This document shows positions 9,168-17,752 of a DNA stretch of 64,000 bases, piece by piece; within the stretch, counting starts at the first letter, position 1; each line of letters opens with the position of its first letter. The translations under genes were made by a program, and so were the position numbers. The DNA comes from Sinomonas atrocyanea. GTDB taxonomy: Bacteria; Actinomycetota; Actinomycetes; Actinomycetales; Micrococcaceae. A model generated the notes under the pieces. It had not been told where the DNA came from, ran no database searches, and saw only the letters and a list, made by a program, of their open reading frames with translations. The DNA lies in NCBI RefSeq assembly GCF_030811715.1, contig NZ_JAUSRH010000017.1, positions 19,683 through 83,682 of the forward strand, written 5' to 3'.

Positions 9168-9995
9168 TCAGTTGGCGGGCTCCTCCATCGGGGCTCGGAA
9201 GTCGATTCGTTCGTCGAAGGCGATCTGGCCGGGCTCGACGGCGATGAGACCTCCGTCGACCGGGATGACCGCGGCGTTGAGGTAGGAAGCAGCTGGGGAG
9301 AGCAGCCAGCTGATCGCCTGTCCGATCTCGCTCGGTTCGGCTGGCCGGCGGCTCGGCGCGAACGCCGTCGCCATCGCGTAGGCTTCGTCCCTGGACACCC
9401 CGACGGAGGCGCCCAGTTCGGTCATCTCCGCATCAGCCATCTCTGTGCGCGTCCAGCCGGGGCACACGACGTTGGCGCGGACGCCGAGAGGGCCGTAGTC
9501 CACTGCTACGGATTGCATCAGCATGGTCAGGCCGGCCTTCGTGGTGTTGTAGCCGGCAATGCCGGCGGTCGCACGAAGCGCGGCCGCCGACGCGACCCCG
9601 ACAATCGCGCCCCTGGAACTGATCAGATGCGGCAAGGCGGCCCTGGCCAGGCGGAACGGACCGGTCAGGTTAGTGGCGACCATGGCGTCCCAGTCTTCAT
9701 CGGAGAGTTCTCGCGCACCGCCCGCCCGCACGATCCCGGCATTCAGGACGAGGCCGTCGAGCCGGCCGAACTGGTCGATGGTTTCGGCGACGAGCCTGTT
9801 GATGTCTGCGGGCGAGTCCATGTCTGCCACTTTCGCGATGGCGCCTGTGTGTTCGGCGACTGCGTCCAGGGCGTCGGGTCGTCGACCGCAGATGACGACT
9901 TCCCAGCCCTGGGCCCGTAGGGCGGCTGCTGTGCTGGCGCCGATGCCGCTTCCACCGCCCGTCAGGATGGCTACCTGTCGGTCCTTCGTGGTCAT
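9168..9995 (-). CDS. SDR family oxidoreductase
   Basis: 275 residues starting at ATG 9995 with AAGGAG 12 bases upstream. ILTGGGSGIGAST is the TGxxxGIG cofactor loop, LVLNAGI the NAG motif, and GYNTTKAGL the YxxxK catalytic pair with the Ser of GVASAA before it. CPGWTRTEM and VIPVDGG are the usual C-terminal SDR features. CGRRPDALDAV after beta-2 (two arginines) suggests NADP preference. Probable role: interconversion of an alcohol and a carbonyl in the amine or amino-alcohol pathway whose permease and aldehyde dehydrogenase flank it. Confidence 0.88.
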   Translation of the reverse strand: MTTKDRQVAILTGGGSGIGASTAAALRAQGWEVVICGRRPDALDAVAEHTGAIAKVADMDSPADINRLVAETIDQFGRLDGLVLNAGIVRAGGARELSDEDWDAMVATNLTGPFRLARAALPHLISSRGAIVGVASAAALRATAGIAGYNTTKAGLTMLMQSVAVDYGPLGVRANVVCPGWTRTEMADAEMTELGASVGVSRDEAYAMATAFAPSRRPAEPSEIGQAISWLLSPAASYLNAAVIPVDGGLIAVEPGQIAFDERIDFRAPMEEPAN

Positions 9996-10120
9996 GTGCT
10001 TCACATGCTCCTTGGCTAGCAGTTCGCCCCAGGAAGGGGCCCGTTGTGCAAGGTGGCGCTCAGGCCAGGAAACCGGGGAGGTGTCCCCGGTGACCGGGGC
10101 AGCCCAGCCGCGATCCTTCG

Positions 10121-11572
10121 TCAGATGACCTCTGCTGAGTAGTCGATCTGCGGTTTGGCGCGCCCGAGCACGATGCCTGCTGCCACGACGACGGGGATCA
10201 GGATCAGCAGCCATTCTGCGGCGCCGTTGCCGGCGCCCAGCAGGGAGCCGTAGTTGTCGAAGGTGAGGTATCCGATGTAGACGAAGACCACGACCGAGAG
10301 CGCTGGGGCGATTCTGGTCGCCCACATCCCAGTCTCCTCCGGGAGACGGACGAAGAAGGCGATCACGGCTACCGAGGTGAGGATGAGGATCGTGATGAAG
10401 GCGCCGGTTCCCAGGGCGCTGAACCAGGCGAAAACGGCGAGCGGGTCGCTGCCGGCCAGCAGGAAGGCGGAGACGACTGCGGCGATCACGATGCCGTTGT
10501 AGAGCCCGGCCTTGGCGGGTGCGCCCTTGCGCGAGACGTCGGCCAGGGACGCGTGCAGCACTCCGGCCCGGCCGAGGGCGAAGAGGTAGCGGGAGAACAT
10601 GTTGGTCAGGCCCAGGAGCATGGCCAGGTAGCTGGTGACGACGAGGATCTGCAGGGCCATGCTCAAGGCGTCGCCACCGCTGGCGGCGGCGAGGTCGAAG
10701 ATGAAGCCGGCGGGGTCCTGGGTCGCCGCCTGCTGGACGGCATCGGTGCCGACGGCACCCCCGATGGCCCAGGTCGAGATGGCGAAGAAGAGCCCGACGA
10801 AGGCGATCACCAGGTAGAGCGCCCTCGGGATCGTCTTGCGCGGGTTGACGGCCTCCTCCGAGAAGACCACGGTTGCCTCGAAGCAGGTGAAGCAGAGGAA
10901 CGCGAAGAGGAGCGCGATGCCCAGGCCCGGCCCGAAGAGGTTGGCGGAGGTGAAGCCGGCGAACGTGAAGACGCCCCAGCCGTGCTTGGCGATGAGTGAT
11001 CCGACGAGTACAGCCACTACGGTCGTCTCACCCAGGATCAGGACTCCGAGCACCCGGACGCTCGCGTCGATCCCTCCGATGGTCAGTGCAGTGGCCGCCG
11101 CCAGCAGGACCAGGATCAGGGCGAGCGGCGGTATGTCGAGGCCGGTGAGTGTCTTGAGCAGCTGTGCTGCGAAGACTCCGAACTGCGACCACAGGCCGAC
11201 CTGCAGGCTCAGGTACGTCAGGATGGCGATCCCTGCCCCGGCTGTCGCCCAGGAACGCCCGAGGCCCTTGGCGATGTAGGCCACGAATCCGCCAGCATTG
11301 GTGATGTACCGGCTCATGCGCAGGTATCCGACTGCGAAGAGGGCGATCAGCAGGGCGGTGATCGCGTAGACCAGGGGGGTGGCGGGGCCGACCGCCGCGA
11401 AGATGACGGGGCCTGCCCCGACGATGGCGGCCACCGGGGCGGCGGCGGCGACCACGAAGAAGGCCACGGCGAAGACGCCGAGCTTGTTGCGCCGGAGGTG
11501 GCCGGCCTCTGCGGGCCGGGCGGTCTGGTGCGCGTCCATGCGCGCGGCGTCCGAGTTAGTGCTTTCGAGCAT
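10121..11572 (-). CDS. APC superfamily permease, copy A (amine/amino acid type)
   Basis: 483 residues with about 12 hydrophobic segments. The first segment contains VVAAAAPVAAIVG and is followed by GPATPLVYAITALLIALFAV. YITNAGGFVAYIAKGLG is the helix-3 region typical of APC amino acid permeases. FEATVVFSEEAVNPRKTIPRAL is the conserved intracellular loop. The protein is a paralogue of the permease at 20.1-21.5 kb (same FEAT-V-F-EEA, NMFSRY and FAVGYL blocks). The start overlaps the end of the phosphatase gene by 17 bases with GAGAG upstream, so translation is probably coupled. The substrate is inferred to be the amine used by this island. Confidence 0.88.
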   Translation of the reverse strand: MLESTNSDAARMDAHQTARPAEAGHLRRNKLGVFAVAFFVVAAAAPVAAIVGAGPVIFAAVGPATPLVYAITALLIALFAVGYLRMSRYITNAGGFVAYIAKGLGRSWATAGAGIAILTYLSLQVGLWSQFGVFAAQLLKTLTGLDIPPLALILVLLAAATALTIGGIDASVRVLGVLILGETTVVAVLVGSLIAKHGWGVFTFAGFTSANLFGPGLGIALLFAFLCFTCFEATVVFSEEAVNPRKTIPRALYLVIAFVGLFFAISTWAIGGAVGTDAVQQAATQDPAGFIFDLAAASGGDALSMALQILVVTSYLAMLLGLTNMFSRYLFALGRAGVLHASLADVSRKGAPAKAGLYNGIVIAAVVSAFLLAGSDPLAVFAWFSALGTGAFITILILTSVAVIAFFVRLPEETGMWATRIAPALSVVVFVYIGYLTFDNYGSLLGAGNGAAEWLLILIPVVVAAGIVLGRAKPQIDYSAEVI

Positions 11573-12434
11573 CGTCTGTCGCTCTCTCATTCAGAGGAAA
11601 GGGGTTGGTGCATTGGGCTGTCTCGCCGTCGAGCAGCCTTGTTCTGAGCGCGGTGAGGACCGGGGGTGTGATCCCGAGGCCGTGCTCGAGGTAGGAGTTG
11701 CGTGATCCCCAGGTCCGCTCCACGCTCTCCCACGCCGCTTGCAGATAGGCAGGTCGTGCTTCCATGAGCGGATCGAGCCGCTTCTTCGTGGTCGCGTCAA
11801 TCGGGACAGCGCGCCCGGCCGGGGTCCGGAGGACGTACTGGTTGGCGGGCCGCGAGCTCAGGAGGTAGTCCTCGACGATGGCCGCCTCCGGGGTCCCGAG
11901 AGCGGTCAGGAGGACGGCGATGGCCCAGCCGGTACGGTCCTTTCCCGCGGAGCAGTGGACCACTGCGGGAAGGCCGCCGTGGACCAACGAGGCCAAGAAC
12001 CCCGCATACGGTGCCGGATCGTCCGCGATGTCGACGGAGTACAGCCGGATCATGGCCTCTTCCGCTCCCGCTTCCGCCACGATGGCGGCCGCCTGTTCGG
12101 CCTGCCCTCTCCGGATGGCCGTCCAGAGCGATGCATCCTGCCCCCGGCCGCCCTCGGCAGGGAGCGCCGAAGACGCGGCCCTTTGGTGCAGCCGACCAGC
12201 GGCGTCCTCGATCTCCGCCTCCCATGTCTGCCGGAGGTCGATGAAGCGCGCGCCGAATCCGTCCAGCTTCTGCCGGTCGGCCGCCGAGGCGGAGCCGAAG
12301 TGCCCGCTCCTGAAGAGGACGCCCCGCCGGATGGCCAGGCCTCCCCCTGCCGGCATGCCGCCGAGGTCGCGGAAGTTCCGGACTCCCTCGAGCCGCAGCC
12401 CGCCGGGGGCGTCTGGGAGTGTGACCTCGTTCAT
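11556..12434 (-). CDS. Tyrosine-protein-phosphatase-like enzyme (Y_phosphatase3 family)
   Basis: 292 residues. VVHCSAGKDRTGWA is the CX5R phosphatase P-loop with the catalytic Cys and Arg. GVRNFRDLGGMP and VLFRSGHFG are the N-terminal motifs of the family that includes bacterial tyrosine phosphatases of the PtpB/IphP type. No signal peptide is visible. The family acts on phosphoproteins or phospholipids. Because the neighbouring operon makes a phosphorylated small metabolite, a role in dephosphorylating that intermediate is possible but only inferred. TAGCCT at 12441-12446 lies six bases before the ATG at 12434, so I chose this leaderless start over 12440, which would touch the -10 box. It heads the operon running down to 7667. 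Confidence 0.85.
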   Translation of the reverse strand: MNEVTLPDAPGGLRLEGVRNFRDLGGMPAGGGLAIRRGVLFRSGHFGSASAADRQKLDGFGARFIDLRQTWEAEIEDAAGRLHQRAASSALPAEGGRGQDASLWTAIRRGQAEQAAAIVAEAGAEEAMIRLYSVDIADDPAPYAGFLASLVHGGLPAVVHCSAGKDRTGWAIAVLLTALGTPEAAIVEDYLLSSRPANQYVLRTPAGRAVPIDATTKKRLDPLMEARPAYLQAAWESVERTWGSRNSYLEHGLGITPPVLTALRTRLLDGETAQCTNPFPLNERATDDARKH

Positions 12435-12440
12435 ACCCAT

Positions 12441-12446
12441 AGGCTA
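12441..12446 (-). promoter_or_regulatory. -10 element of the phosphatase-permease-SDR-ALDH operon
   Basis: On the minus strand TAGCCT is followed by ATGGGT and then ATG, the leaderless spacing seen repeatedly in this window. Confidence 0.5.
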
Positions 12447-12510
12447 AACATGGGATGCTCCGTCTAACAAGAAGACAGAAAAATAGAGTTCGAATCTCTT
12501 GTCCCAACAC

Positions 12511-12525
12511 TGGACATGCTGTTCA
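12511..12525. promoter_or_regulatory. Possible operator for the divergent TetR
   Basis: TGGACATGCTGTTCA is an imperfect dyad (TGGACA / TGTTCA). Further TGTTCA half-sites occur at 12585-12590 and 12617-12622, all in the 241-bp gap between the phosphatase and tetR genes. No binding data; the assignment rests on symmetry and position. Confidence 0.35.
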
Positions 12526-12675
12526 ATCTTTCTCAGGGGCCGGATGACGACTTCCGGACTCAGCGGTCCAGACTCTGTACGGCATGTTCAAGATCGGGAT
12601 GTCCGGTGCAAGGATGTGTTCAGGACACGGGTGGCTGCCCGCGACAGCGGGGGCCCGGAAGGAGCTGGGAAGATC

Positions 12676-13293
12676 ATGAGCGAGAACACTGACAGGCCGC
12701 TGCCGCTGCGGGAGCGGAACCGCCTGCGGACGCGTGGGGACATCCTCGACGCGGCCGCCGTGCTCCTGGGCACGGACGGGTACGCCGAAACCACCGTTGA
12801 GGCGCTCGGCCGCAGTAGCGGGGTCTCCCGCGGCACGATCTATGCGCACTTCCCCGGCGGCCGCGAGGAGATCGTGCAGGAGGTCTACCAGCGCGTCGCC
12901 GACGCGGTGTATGTCCAGGGCGTCACGCTCAGGGAGGGCGTCGAGGACCCGGCAGCGCGGATCACGGCGCTGGCGAGGGCGCTCGTCCAGGCCACCCGGG
13001 AGCCAGAGGGCCGCTTCTACGGGGTCATGGGCCCCGATGTGATGCCAGTCGTCTCCAAGGTGATGGGTTCGACCTCGAGGTCGTTCCAGTCCCTCATCTC
13101 GCGGGACCTCAGCGCCGCCAAGGCCGCCGGCCAGCTCCCGGAGGAGGCCCCTGTCGAAGCCCTGGCCGCCACCCTCGTAGGGGCCATACGCAACGCCGGC
13201 GCCACGGCGGCGCTCGAGCCCGAGAAGTCGGAGCAGCTCATCGAAGCGATCCGCTGGCTCGTCGACGGCCTTCTTCAACGGGCGGCGGTCTGA
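12676..13293 (+). CDS. TetR family regulator of the amino-alcohol operon
   Basis: 205 residues. The N-terminal domain RGDILDAAAVLLGTDGYAET, then VEALGRSSGVSRGTIYAHF, is a canonical TetR helix-turn-helix (residues ~15-60). The rest is the helical ligand-binding and dimerisation domain. GGAGCTGGGAAGATC precedes the ATG. It is the first gene of the operon with the amine oxidase (38-bp gap) and is divergent from the phosphatase operon, so it probably controls both. Its C-terminal domain is unlike the TetR proteins at 21.7 and 24.2 kb. Confidence 0.88.
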   Translation: MSENTDRPLPLRERNRLRTRGDILDAAAVLLGTDGYAETTVEALGRSSGVSRGTIYAHFPGGREEIVQEVYQRVADAVYVQGVTLREGVEDPAARITALARALVQATREPEGRFYGVMGPDVMPVVSKVMGSTSRSFQSLISRDLSAAKAAGQLPEEAPVEALAATLVGAIRNAGATAALEPEKSEQLIEAIRWLVDGLLQRAAV

Positions 13294-13331
13294 CCCGCGG
13301 GCGCCCCGCCCATCAACCATGGAGGAACGAA

Positions 13332-14459
13332 ATGTCTCAAGAGAACTATGACGTCATCGTCGTCGGCTTGGGCCCGTGGGGCTCAGCTGCCGCATGGCAC
13401 CTGTCCAGCCGCGGGAAGTCGGTACTGGCGCTGGATAAGTTCACCCCGCCCCACAAGGAGGGCTCGCACGGGGGCGCGACGCGTCTGGCACGCCAGTCCA
13501 GCAGCGCCGGCGAGCAGTACACCGCCTTCACCAAGCGGACGTTCGAGCTCTGGGACCGTGTGGCAGCCGAGACCGGGACACAGATCCTGAACCGGACCGG
13601 GACGCTGTTCGTGGGCGAGCCCGGCTCGCTGTGGTTCGACAGGACCATCGGATCCCTGCAGGCCTCCGACTTCGAATTCGAGGCCATCGAGGCATCCGCC
13701 GCGCGCCGGCGATTCCCCTGGGCCCGGATCTCCGAGGCCGAGGTCGCCGTGTGGGAGCCGAACGGGACGGTAGCGCTCGTCGAGCCGGGGATCCGCGGCC
13801 TCCAGTCGGAGGCCCGCCGCCACGGTGCCGTCCTGCGCACCGGTGAGGAGGTTCTGGGGTGGGACGAGACCCCCGGGGGCGTCCTCGTCCAGACCGACCA
13901 GGGCCGGTACACCGCAGACAAGCTCGTGGTCGCGGTCGGATCCAGGGCCAACCACCTCCTTCAGCTGGATCTGCCGTACAAGGTCGCCCGCCAGGTTCTG
14001 GCCAACTTCCGCCAGCCGCGCCCCGCCCTTCCCGCCGTGTACTTCGCCAAGCCGCCAGGGTCCACCGAGGCGCCGGCCTACGGCTGCTCGGAGCCCAACG
14101 GGGACTGGAAGTTCTCGGTCCCCGGGAAGGAAGACTGGATCGACCCCGACGACCTCGCCCAGGACCTGCGGTCCGGGGACCTCGAGAGGATCCTCCAGGT
14201 GCTCCACGACCGGATGCCCGGCATCGACCTCGAGCCGCGGTCCACCACGGTGTGCATGTGGGCCGAAGTCGAGGACGGGCACTGGGTGATCGGCCAGCAC
14301 CCCCAGTCCTCGAGGGTCATCATCGGCACCGGCGACATGGGCCGCGGATACCGGTACGCACCCGCGGTGGGCGAGATGCTGGCGGACCACGTCGACGAGG
14401 TCCCCCGTCCCGACACCGACCTGTTCGTGCCCTCGCGCTTCGCCGCATCCAGGGCCTAG
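13332..14459 (+). CDS. FAD-dependent amine oxidase (monomeric sarcosine oxidase/SolA family)
   Basis: 375 residues. VVGLGPWGSAAAWHLSSRG is the FAD Rossmann loop. GSHGGATRLARQS is the flavin-contact region. VCMWAEVEDGHWVIGQ carries the Cys expected to hold FAD covalently. The segment corresponding to the oxygen-activating SGHGFK motif reads GTGDMGRGYRYAP, with Arg in place of the usual Lys, which is unusual. The expected reaction is oxidation of a C-N bond of a secondary amine, releasing an aldehyde and H2O2. GGAGGAACGAA precedes the ATG. It lies between tetR and the kinase (11-base gap to the kinase), which suggests it prepares the primary amino alcohol for phosphorylation. Confidence 0.82.
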   Translation: MSQENYDVIVVGLGPWGSAAAWHLSSRGKSVLALDKFTPPHKEGSHGGATRLARQSSSAGEQYTAFTKRTFELWDRVAAETGTQILNRTGTLFVGEPGSLWFDRTIGSLQASDFEFEAIEASAARRRFPWARISEAEVAVWEPNGTVALVEPGIRGLQSEARRHGAVLRTGEEVLGWDETPGGVLVQTDQGRYTADKLVVAVGSRANHLLQLDLPYKVARQVLANFRQPRPALPAVYFAKPPGSTEAPAYGCSEPNGDWKFSVPGKEDWIDPDDLAQDLRSGDLERILQVLHDRMPGIDLEPRSTTVCMWAEVEDGHWVIGQHPQSSRVIIGTGDMGRGYRYAPAVGEMLADHVDEVPRPDTDLFVPSRFAASRA

Positions 14460-14470
14460 CGGAGCACACC

Positions 14471-15424
14471 ATGACCACGACCACCATTTCCGAGCACGAG
14501 CTCGAGATCATCCGCACGATCCTCTCCGCCGCCCCGGGATGGACGGACATCACCGCATACCCGCTCTCCGGCGGGAACGCGCATAAGAACTACCGGGTCG
14601 AGAGCAGCGACCGCAGCTGCGTCGTGAAGGTATGGAACAACTACTGGACCTCAGTCGGAGTATGTCCCGAGGCCGAGGTGGTCCTCCAGAACTCGAGGAC
14701 CGCCGCAGAAGTGGGAGTGGGAGCTCCCGTGATCGCGGTGTCGACCGAACCACCCGGCATCGGCCTGGACTTCCTCACCGGCGGCCACCCACGGCTGCAG
14801 GAGGACCCTGACGCCGTCGAGAGGCTGGTCCCCGCACTCAAGCGCCTCCACAACTCCGGACGCCGTTTCGCCAACGCAGTCAATCCCTTCGAGGTCGCCC
14901 GGGAAAGGTTCGCCGCCGCCCGTGCCCGCAGCATCCCATTCCCCGCCGGCTTCGAGGTGATCGAGCGCATCATCGACCGCCTCGAGCACACCCTGGCCCT
15001 CGACCCCGCAGCGTTCGTCCCGTGCCATCTGGACATCTGGGACGCCAACATCGTCAAAGCCACACCCTCGGGGCCCTACCGCATCATCGACTGGGACCTC
15101 AGCGGCAACTCCGACCCCGGGTACGAGCTCGGCTTCGTCGCCGCGTTCAACGGCTTCGACCCCGAGAGGTCACAAGCCCTCTTCCAGGCCTACTTCGGCA
15201 GCGCGAACCCCGTAGCGCTGGCCCGCGCCAGGCTCTTCATGACGGTCGCCCACTGGTCGAACTGCGCCCTGTGGATCACCGCCTTGGGCAACACCGACCC
15301 CAACGAAGGCTCGGACTTCGAAGGCGAACTCCGGACCAGCTGGGAGGGGCTGCTCACCAGCGTCACCACAGCCGACTTCCACCACGCCATCGCGCAGGCA
15401 GCCAAGCCCGGCGCCCTGGTCTAG
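14471..15424 (+). CDS. Choline/ethanolamine-kinase-like phosphotransferase
   Basis: 317 residues with an APH/choline-kinase fold. [13 protein letters not shown] is the nucleotide-binding G-loop region and VVKVW holds the ATP-contact Lys. [12 protein letters not shown] is the Brenner-type catalytic loop with Asp and Asn. [10 protein letters not shown] holds the second metal-binding Asp, and [13 protein letters not shown] completes the choline-kinase pattern. It should transfer phosphate from ATP to the hydroxyl of a small amino alcohol (ethanolamine, choline, hydroxylysine or similar) in the cytoplasm. GGAGCACACC lies directly before the ATG. Its place in an operon with a phospho-lyase-type PLP enzyme points to catabolism rather than phospholipid synthesis. 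Confidence 0.85.
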   Translation: MTTTTISEHELEIIRTILSAAPGWTDITAYPLSGGNAHKNYRVESSDRSCVVKVWNNYWTSVGVCPEAEVVLQNSRTAAEVGVGAPVIAVSTEPPGIGLDFLTGGHPRLQEDPDAVERLVPALKRLHNSGRRFANAVNPFEVARERFAAARARSIPFPAGFEVIERIIDRLEHTLALDPAAFVPCHLDIWDANIVKATPSGPYRIIDWDLSGNSDPGYELGFVAAFNGFDPERSQALFQAYFGSANPVALARARLFMTVAHWSNCALWITALGNTDPNEGSDFEGELRTSWEGLLTSVTTADFHHAIAQAAKPGALV

Positions 15425-15494
15425 GCCCCTCTGCCAATGCCTCGGCCCCCGGGCCGGCACCACATCTGATCATCACAGCTCAAGGAGTACCCAA

Positions 15495-15893
15495 ATGACG
15501 GACATCTCTCTCAACGAAGCCCAGGAGGTGCTCCAGGCCGCGCACGAAGCGGCCTTGGAAGCGCAGACCAACATGAACATCGCGGTGGTCGATGCAGGAG
15601 GAAACCTGAAGGCCTTCACCCGGATGGACGGGGCCTGGCTCGGCAGCATCGACATCGCGGTGAAGAAGGCTCGGACGGCACGCTACTTCGATATGCCGAC
15701 CGGAGACCTCGGCGCCCTCTCCCAGCCCGGAGAGCCCCTCTTCAACATCGAGGTCTCCAACGGCGGCCTCATCACCTTCCCCGGGGGGATCCCGCTGCTC
15801 AAGGACGGCGCGGTCATCGGAGCGATCGGAGTCAGCGGAAGCACGGTCGAGGACGACCACTCCGTCGCAAGCGCAGGCGCGGCGGCGCTCTGA
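15495..15893 (+). CDS. GlcG/HbpS (DUF336) family protein
   Basis: 132 residues, a full single-domain member. [20 protein letters not shown] and [20 protein letters not shown] are the conserved central blocks. [16 protein letters not shown] and [14 protein letters not shown] form the C-terminal pocket. The family includes the haem-binding HbpS, GlcG and the C-terminal domain of PduO; none has a clear reaction of its own. CAAGGAGTACCCAA precedes the ATG. It sits between kinase and phospho-lyase genes, so it may be a ligand-binding or protective partner of the pathway, for example in haem or peroxide handling next to an H2O2-producing oxidase. That is inference. Confidence 0.85.
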   Translation: MTDISLNEAQEVLQAAHEAALEAQTNMNIAVVDAGGNLKAFTRMDGAWLGSIDIAVKKARTARYFDMPTGDLGALSQPGEPLFNIEVSNGGLITFPGGIPLLKDGAVIGAIGVSGSTVEDDHSVASAGAAAL

Positions 15894-15973
15894 GCACCGG
15901 CGCGGTGACCGGCCCGCTCCAGGCGCCGGTCACCGCCGCCCACCGCACTTCACCCTTCACCCTGAGGAAAGCC

Positions 15974-17299
15974 ATGACACTCGAAACCACCGCAATCCAG
16001 ACAACCGGGGCGCCCCCGGAGCACTCCCTGCTGGAAAGGCGGGGAAGGACCCTCGGCAGCCACTCCCCGCTGTTCTACACAGAGCCGCTGGAGATCGTTG
16101 AGGGAGAGGGCGTCTGGGTCCGCGACGCTGCAGGGAAGACCTACCTCGACGTCTACAACAACGTCCCACACGTGGGACACTCCAACCCGGCGGTCCGCGA
16201 AGCCATCGCAGCACAGCTGCTCAAGGTCAACCTGCACACCCGCTATCTGCACAGCCGTGTAGTGGAGTATGCAGAGAAGCTCCTTGCGACCTTCGACGAG
16301 CCCCTCGACCGCGTCTTCTTCACCAACAGTGGATCGGAGGCGAACGAACTCGCCCTGCGCATCGCCAGGCAGCACACCGGAAACACCGGAATCCTGATTT
16401 CCGACCACAGCTACCACGGCAACACCACCACCCTGGCAGAACTGACCACCGCGCTCAGGGTGAAGGAACCACTCGGTCCACATGTGCGGACGCTGACCAT
16501 CCCGGACGCCTACGGACTCACCTCCGCCAAGGAGAAACGGCTCCTTGCACAGGGACTCACCGAGGTCGACGCGGCCATCGCCTCCCTCGAAGTGAGCGGA
16601 CACGGGCTCTCAGCGATCCTGTTCGACCCCATCTTCTCCACCGAAGGCCTGTTGAAGACCCCCCGCGGCTACATCGAGGCCGTCGCAGAGCGGGTCCACG
16701 CTGCAGGCGGTCTGGTCGTCGCCGACGAAGTCCAGTCAGGATTTGGGCGCATCGGAGCCCACATGTGGGGGCACCAGGCCTACGGAACGACGCCCGATCT
16801 GGTCACCCTCGGCAAGCCCATGGGCAACGGCCATCCCGTCGGTGCAACCGTGACATCCGCCGCCCTCATGGACGAGTTCGGCGAGAACAACACCTACTTC
16901 AACACCTTCGCCGGGAACCCAGTCTCTGCCTCTGCCGCCCTGGCCGTCCTGCAGGTCATGGAAGACCACAACCTACTGGACAGCACCCGGCGCCTCGGAC
17001 GGTTCATCAACCGCGAACTCCGCGCACTCGCCCTAGGCAATCCGCGCATCAAGAGCGTCAGGGGAACCGGCCTGTTCTTCGGCCTCGAAATCGTCAGGCC
17101 GACCGACTCAGAGCCAGATCCCGAGACCACCAAGGCGATCGTCGAAGACCTCCGCAACAGAGGAGTCCTCATCGGCCGAATCGGCCGCCACGACAACGTG
17201 CTGAAGATGCGGCCGCCCATCGTCTTCGAACGCCAGCATGCCGAGATCATGCTGGACCGCGTCCGACTTGCTCTGGAAGCCCAAGGCGTAGCCGACTGA
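15974..17299 (+). CDS. Class III PLP enzyme, amino-alcohol-phosphate phospho-lyase-like
   Basis: 441 residues. The cofactor Lys is in LVTLGKPMGNGHP; the Asp of VVADEVQSGFGR contacts the pyridine nitrogen. FFTNSGSEANELALRIAR and SDHSYHGNT bind phosphate and stack on PLP. Blocks NNVPHVGHSNP, TYFNTFAGNPVSASAALAVL and GTGLFFGLEI, with NVLKMRPP near the end, are those I associate with mammalian ethanolamine-phosphate phospho-lyase (AGXT2L1/ETNPPL) and phosphohydroxylysine phospho-lyase rather than ordinary omega-transaminases. Expected reaction: elimination of phosphate and ammonia from a phosphorylated amino alcohol to give an aldehyde. TGAGGAAAGCC precedes the ATG. The kinase two genes upstream would supply its substrate. 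An ordinary aminotransferase function cannot be excluded by sequence alone. Confidence 0.85.
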   Translation: MTLETTAIQTTGAPPEHSLLERRGRTLGSHSPLFYTEPLEIVEGEGVWVRDAAGKTYLDVYNNVPHVGHSNPAVREAIAAQLLKVNLHTRYLHSRVVEYAEKLLATFDEPLDRVFFTNSGSEANELALRIARQHTGNTGILISDHSYHGNTTTLAELTTALRVKEPLGPHVRTLTIPDAYGLTSAKEKRLLAQGLTEVDAAIASLEVSGHGLSAILFDPIFSTEGLLKTPRGYIEAVAERVHAAGGLVVADEVQSGFGRIGAHMWGHQAYGTTPDLVTLGKPMGNGHPVGATVTSAALMDEFGENNTYFNTFAGNPVSASAALAVLQVMEDHNLLDSTRRLGRFINRELRALALGNPRIKSVRGTGLFFGLEIVRPTDSEPDPETTKAIVEDLRNRGVLIGRIGRHDNVLKMRPPIVFERQHAEIMLDRVRLALEAQGVAD

Positions 17300-17381
17300 C
17301 ACGCCGTGCATGGCCTGGTGATGCCCCGCCGGCTTGGGAACGATGAGCGAGCCCCAGAGACATACAGCCAGAGGAGCGACC

Positions 17382-17606
17382 ATGATGGAACAGACAAGCC
17401 CTCGGCATCCAGCCCTGAGACGGCGAGGCTGCTGGACACCGAGCGTCGGCGACCGAGTCGAGCTGCGCAAGGGCAAGACAACGTTTCAGGCCGGACAGGT
17501 CGAGACCGTCATGCCTGATAATTCCGGGTTCTGGATCGCGCCTGAAGGGGTCGGCCAGCGCCGCTACGTCTTGGTCGGAGATGACTCCTTCGAGATCTGG
17601 GCCTAG
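17382..17606 (+). CDS. Small SH3-like hypothetical protein
   Basis: 74 residues, start chosen at ATG 17382 because GAGGAG lies five bases upstream. The core VGDRVELRKGKTTFQAG, then VETVMPDNSGFWIAP and RYVLVGDDSFEIW, looks like a compact beta barrel of the SH3/KOW type. I do not know a family function. It is the last gene of the plus-strand operon, 82 bases after the phospho-lyase-like gene, and may or may not belong to the pathway. Confidence 0.6.
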   Translation: MMEQTSPRHPALRRRGCWTPSVGDRVELRKGKTTFQAGQVETVMPDNSGFWIAPEGVGQRRYVLVGDDSFEIWA

Positions 17607-17752
17607 CCCTGCGACGGCTTCCAGAGAGAGGTCCCAGTCGGCCTCAGAGGATGACATGGGGCGCCTTCTTTGGCATATCGGAAGGCGATGACGGCACCAG
17701 GCCGGACCGTCCGACGACGGCGCACGGCCCGGTGCGAGGCCTCTCCCCCGGG

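Noticed and set aside
15974..17299. Ordinary 4-aminobutyrate aminotransferase
   Set aside because: Blocks NNVPHVGH, KPMGNGHP and YFNTFAGNPVS plus the kinase in the operon fit phospho-lyases better, though this is not excluded biochemically.
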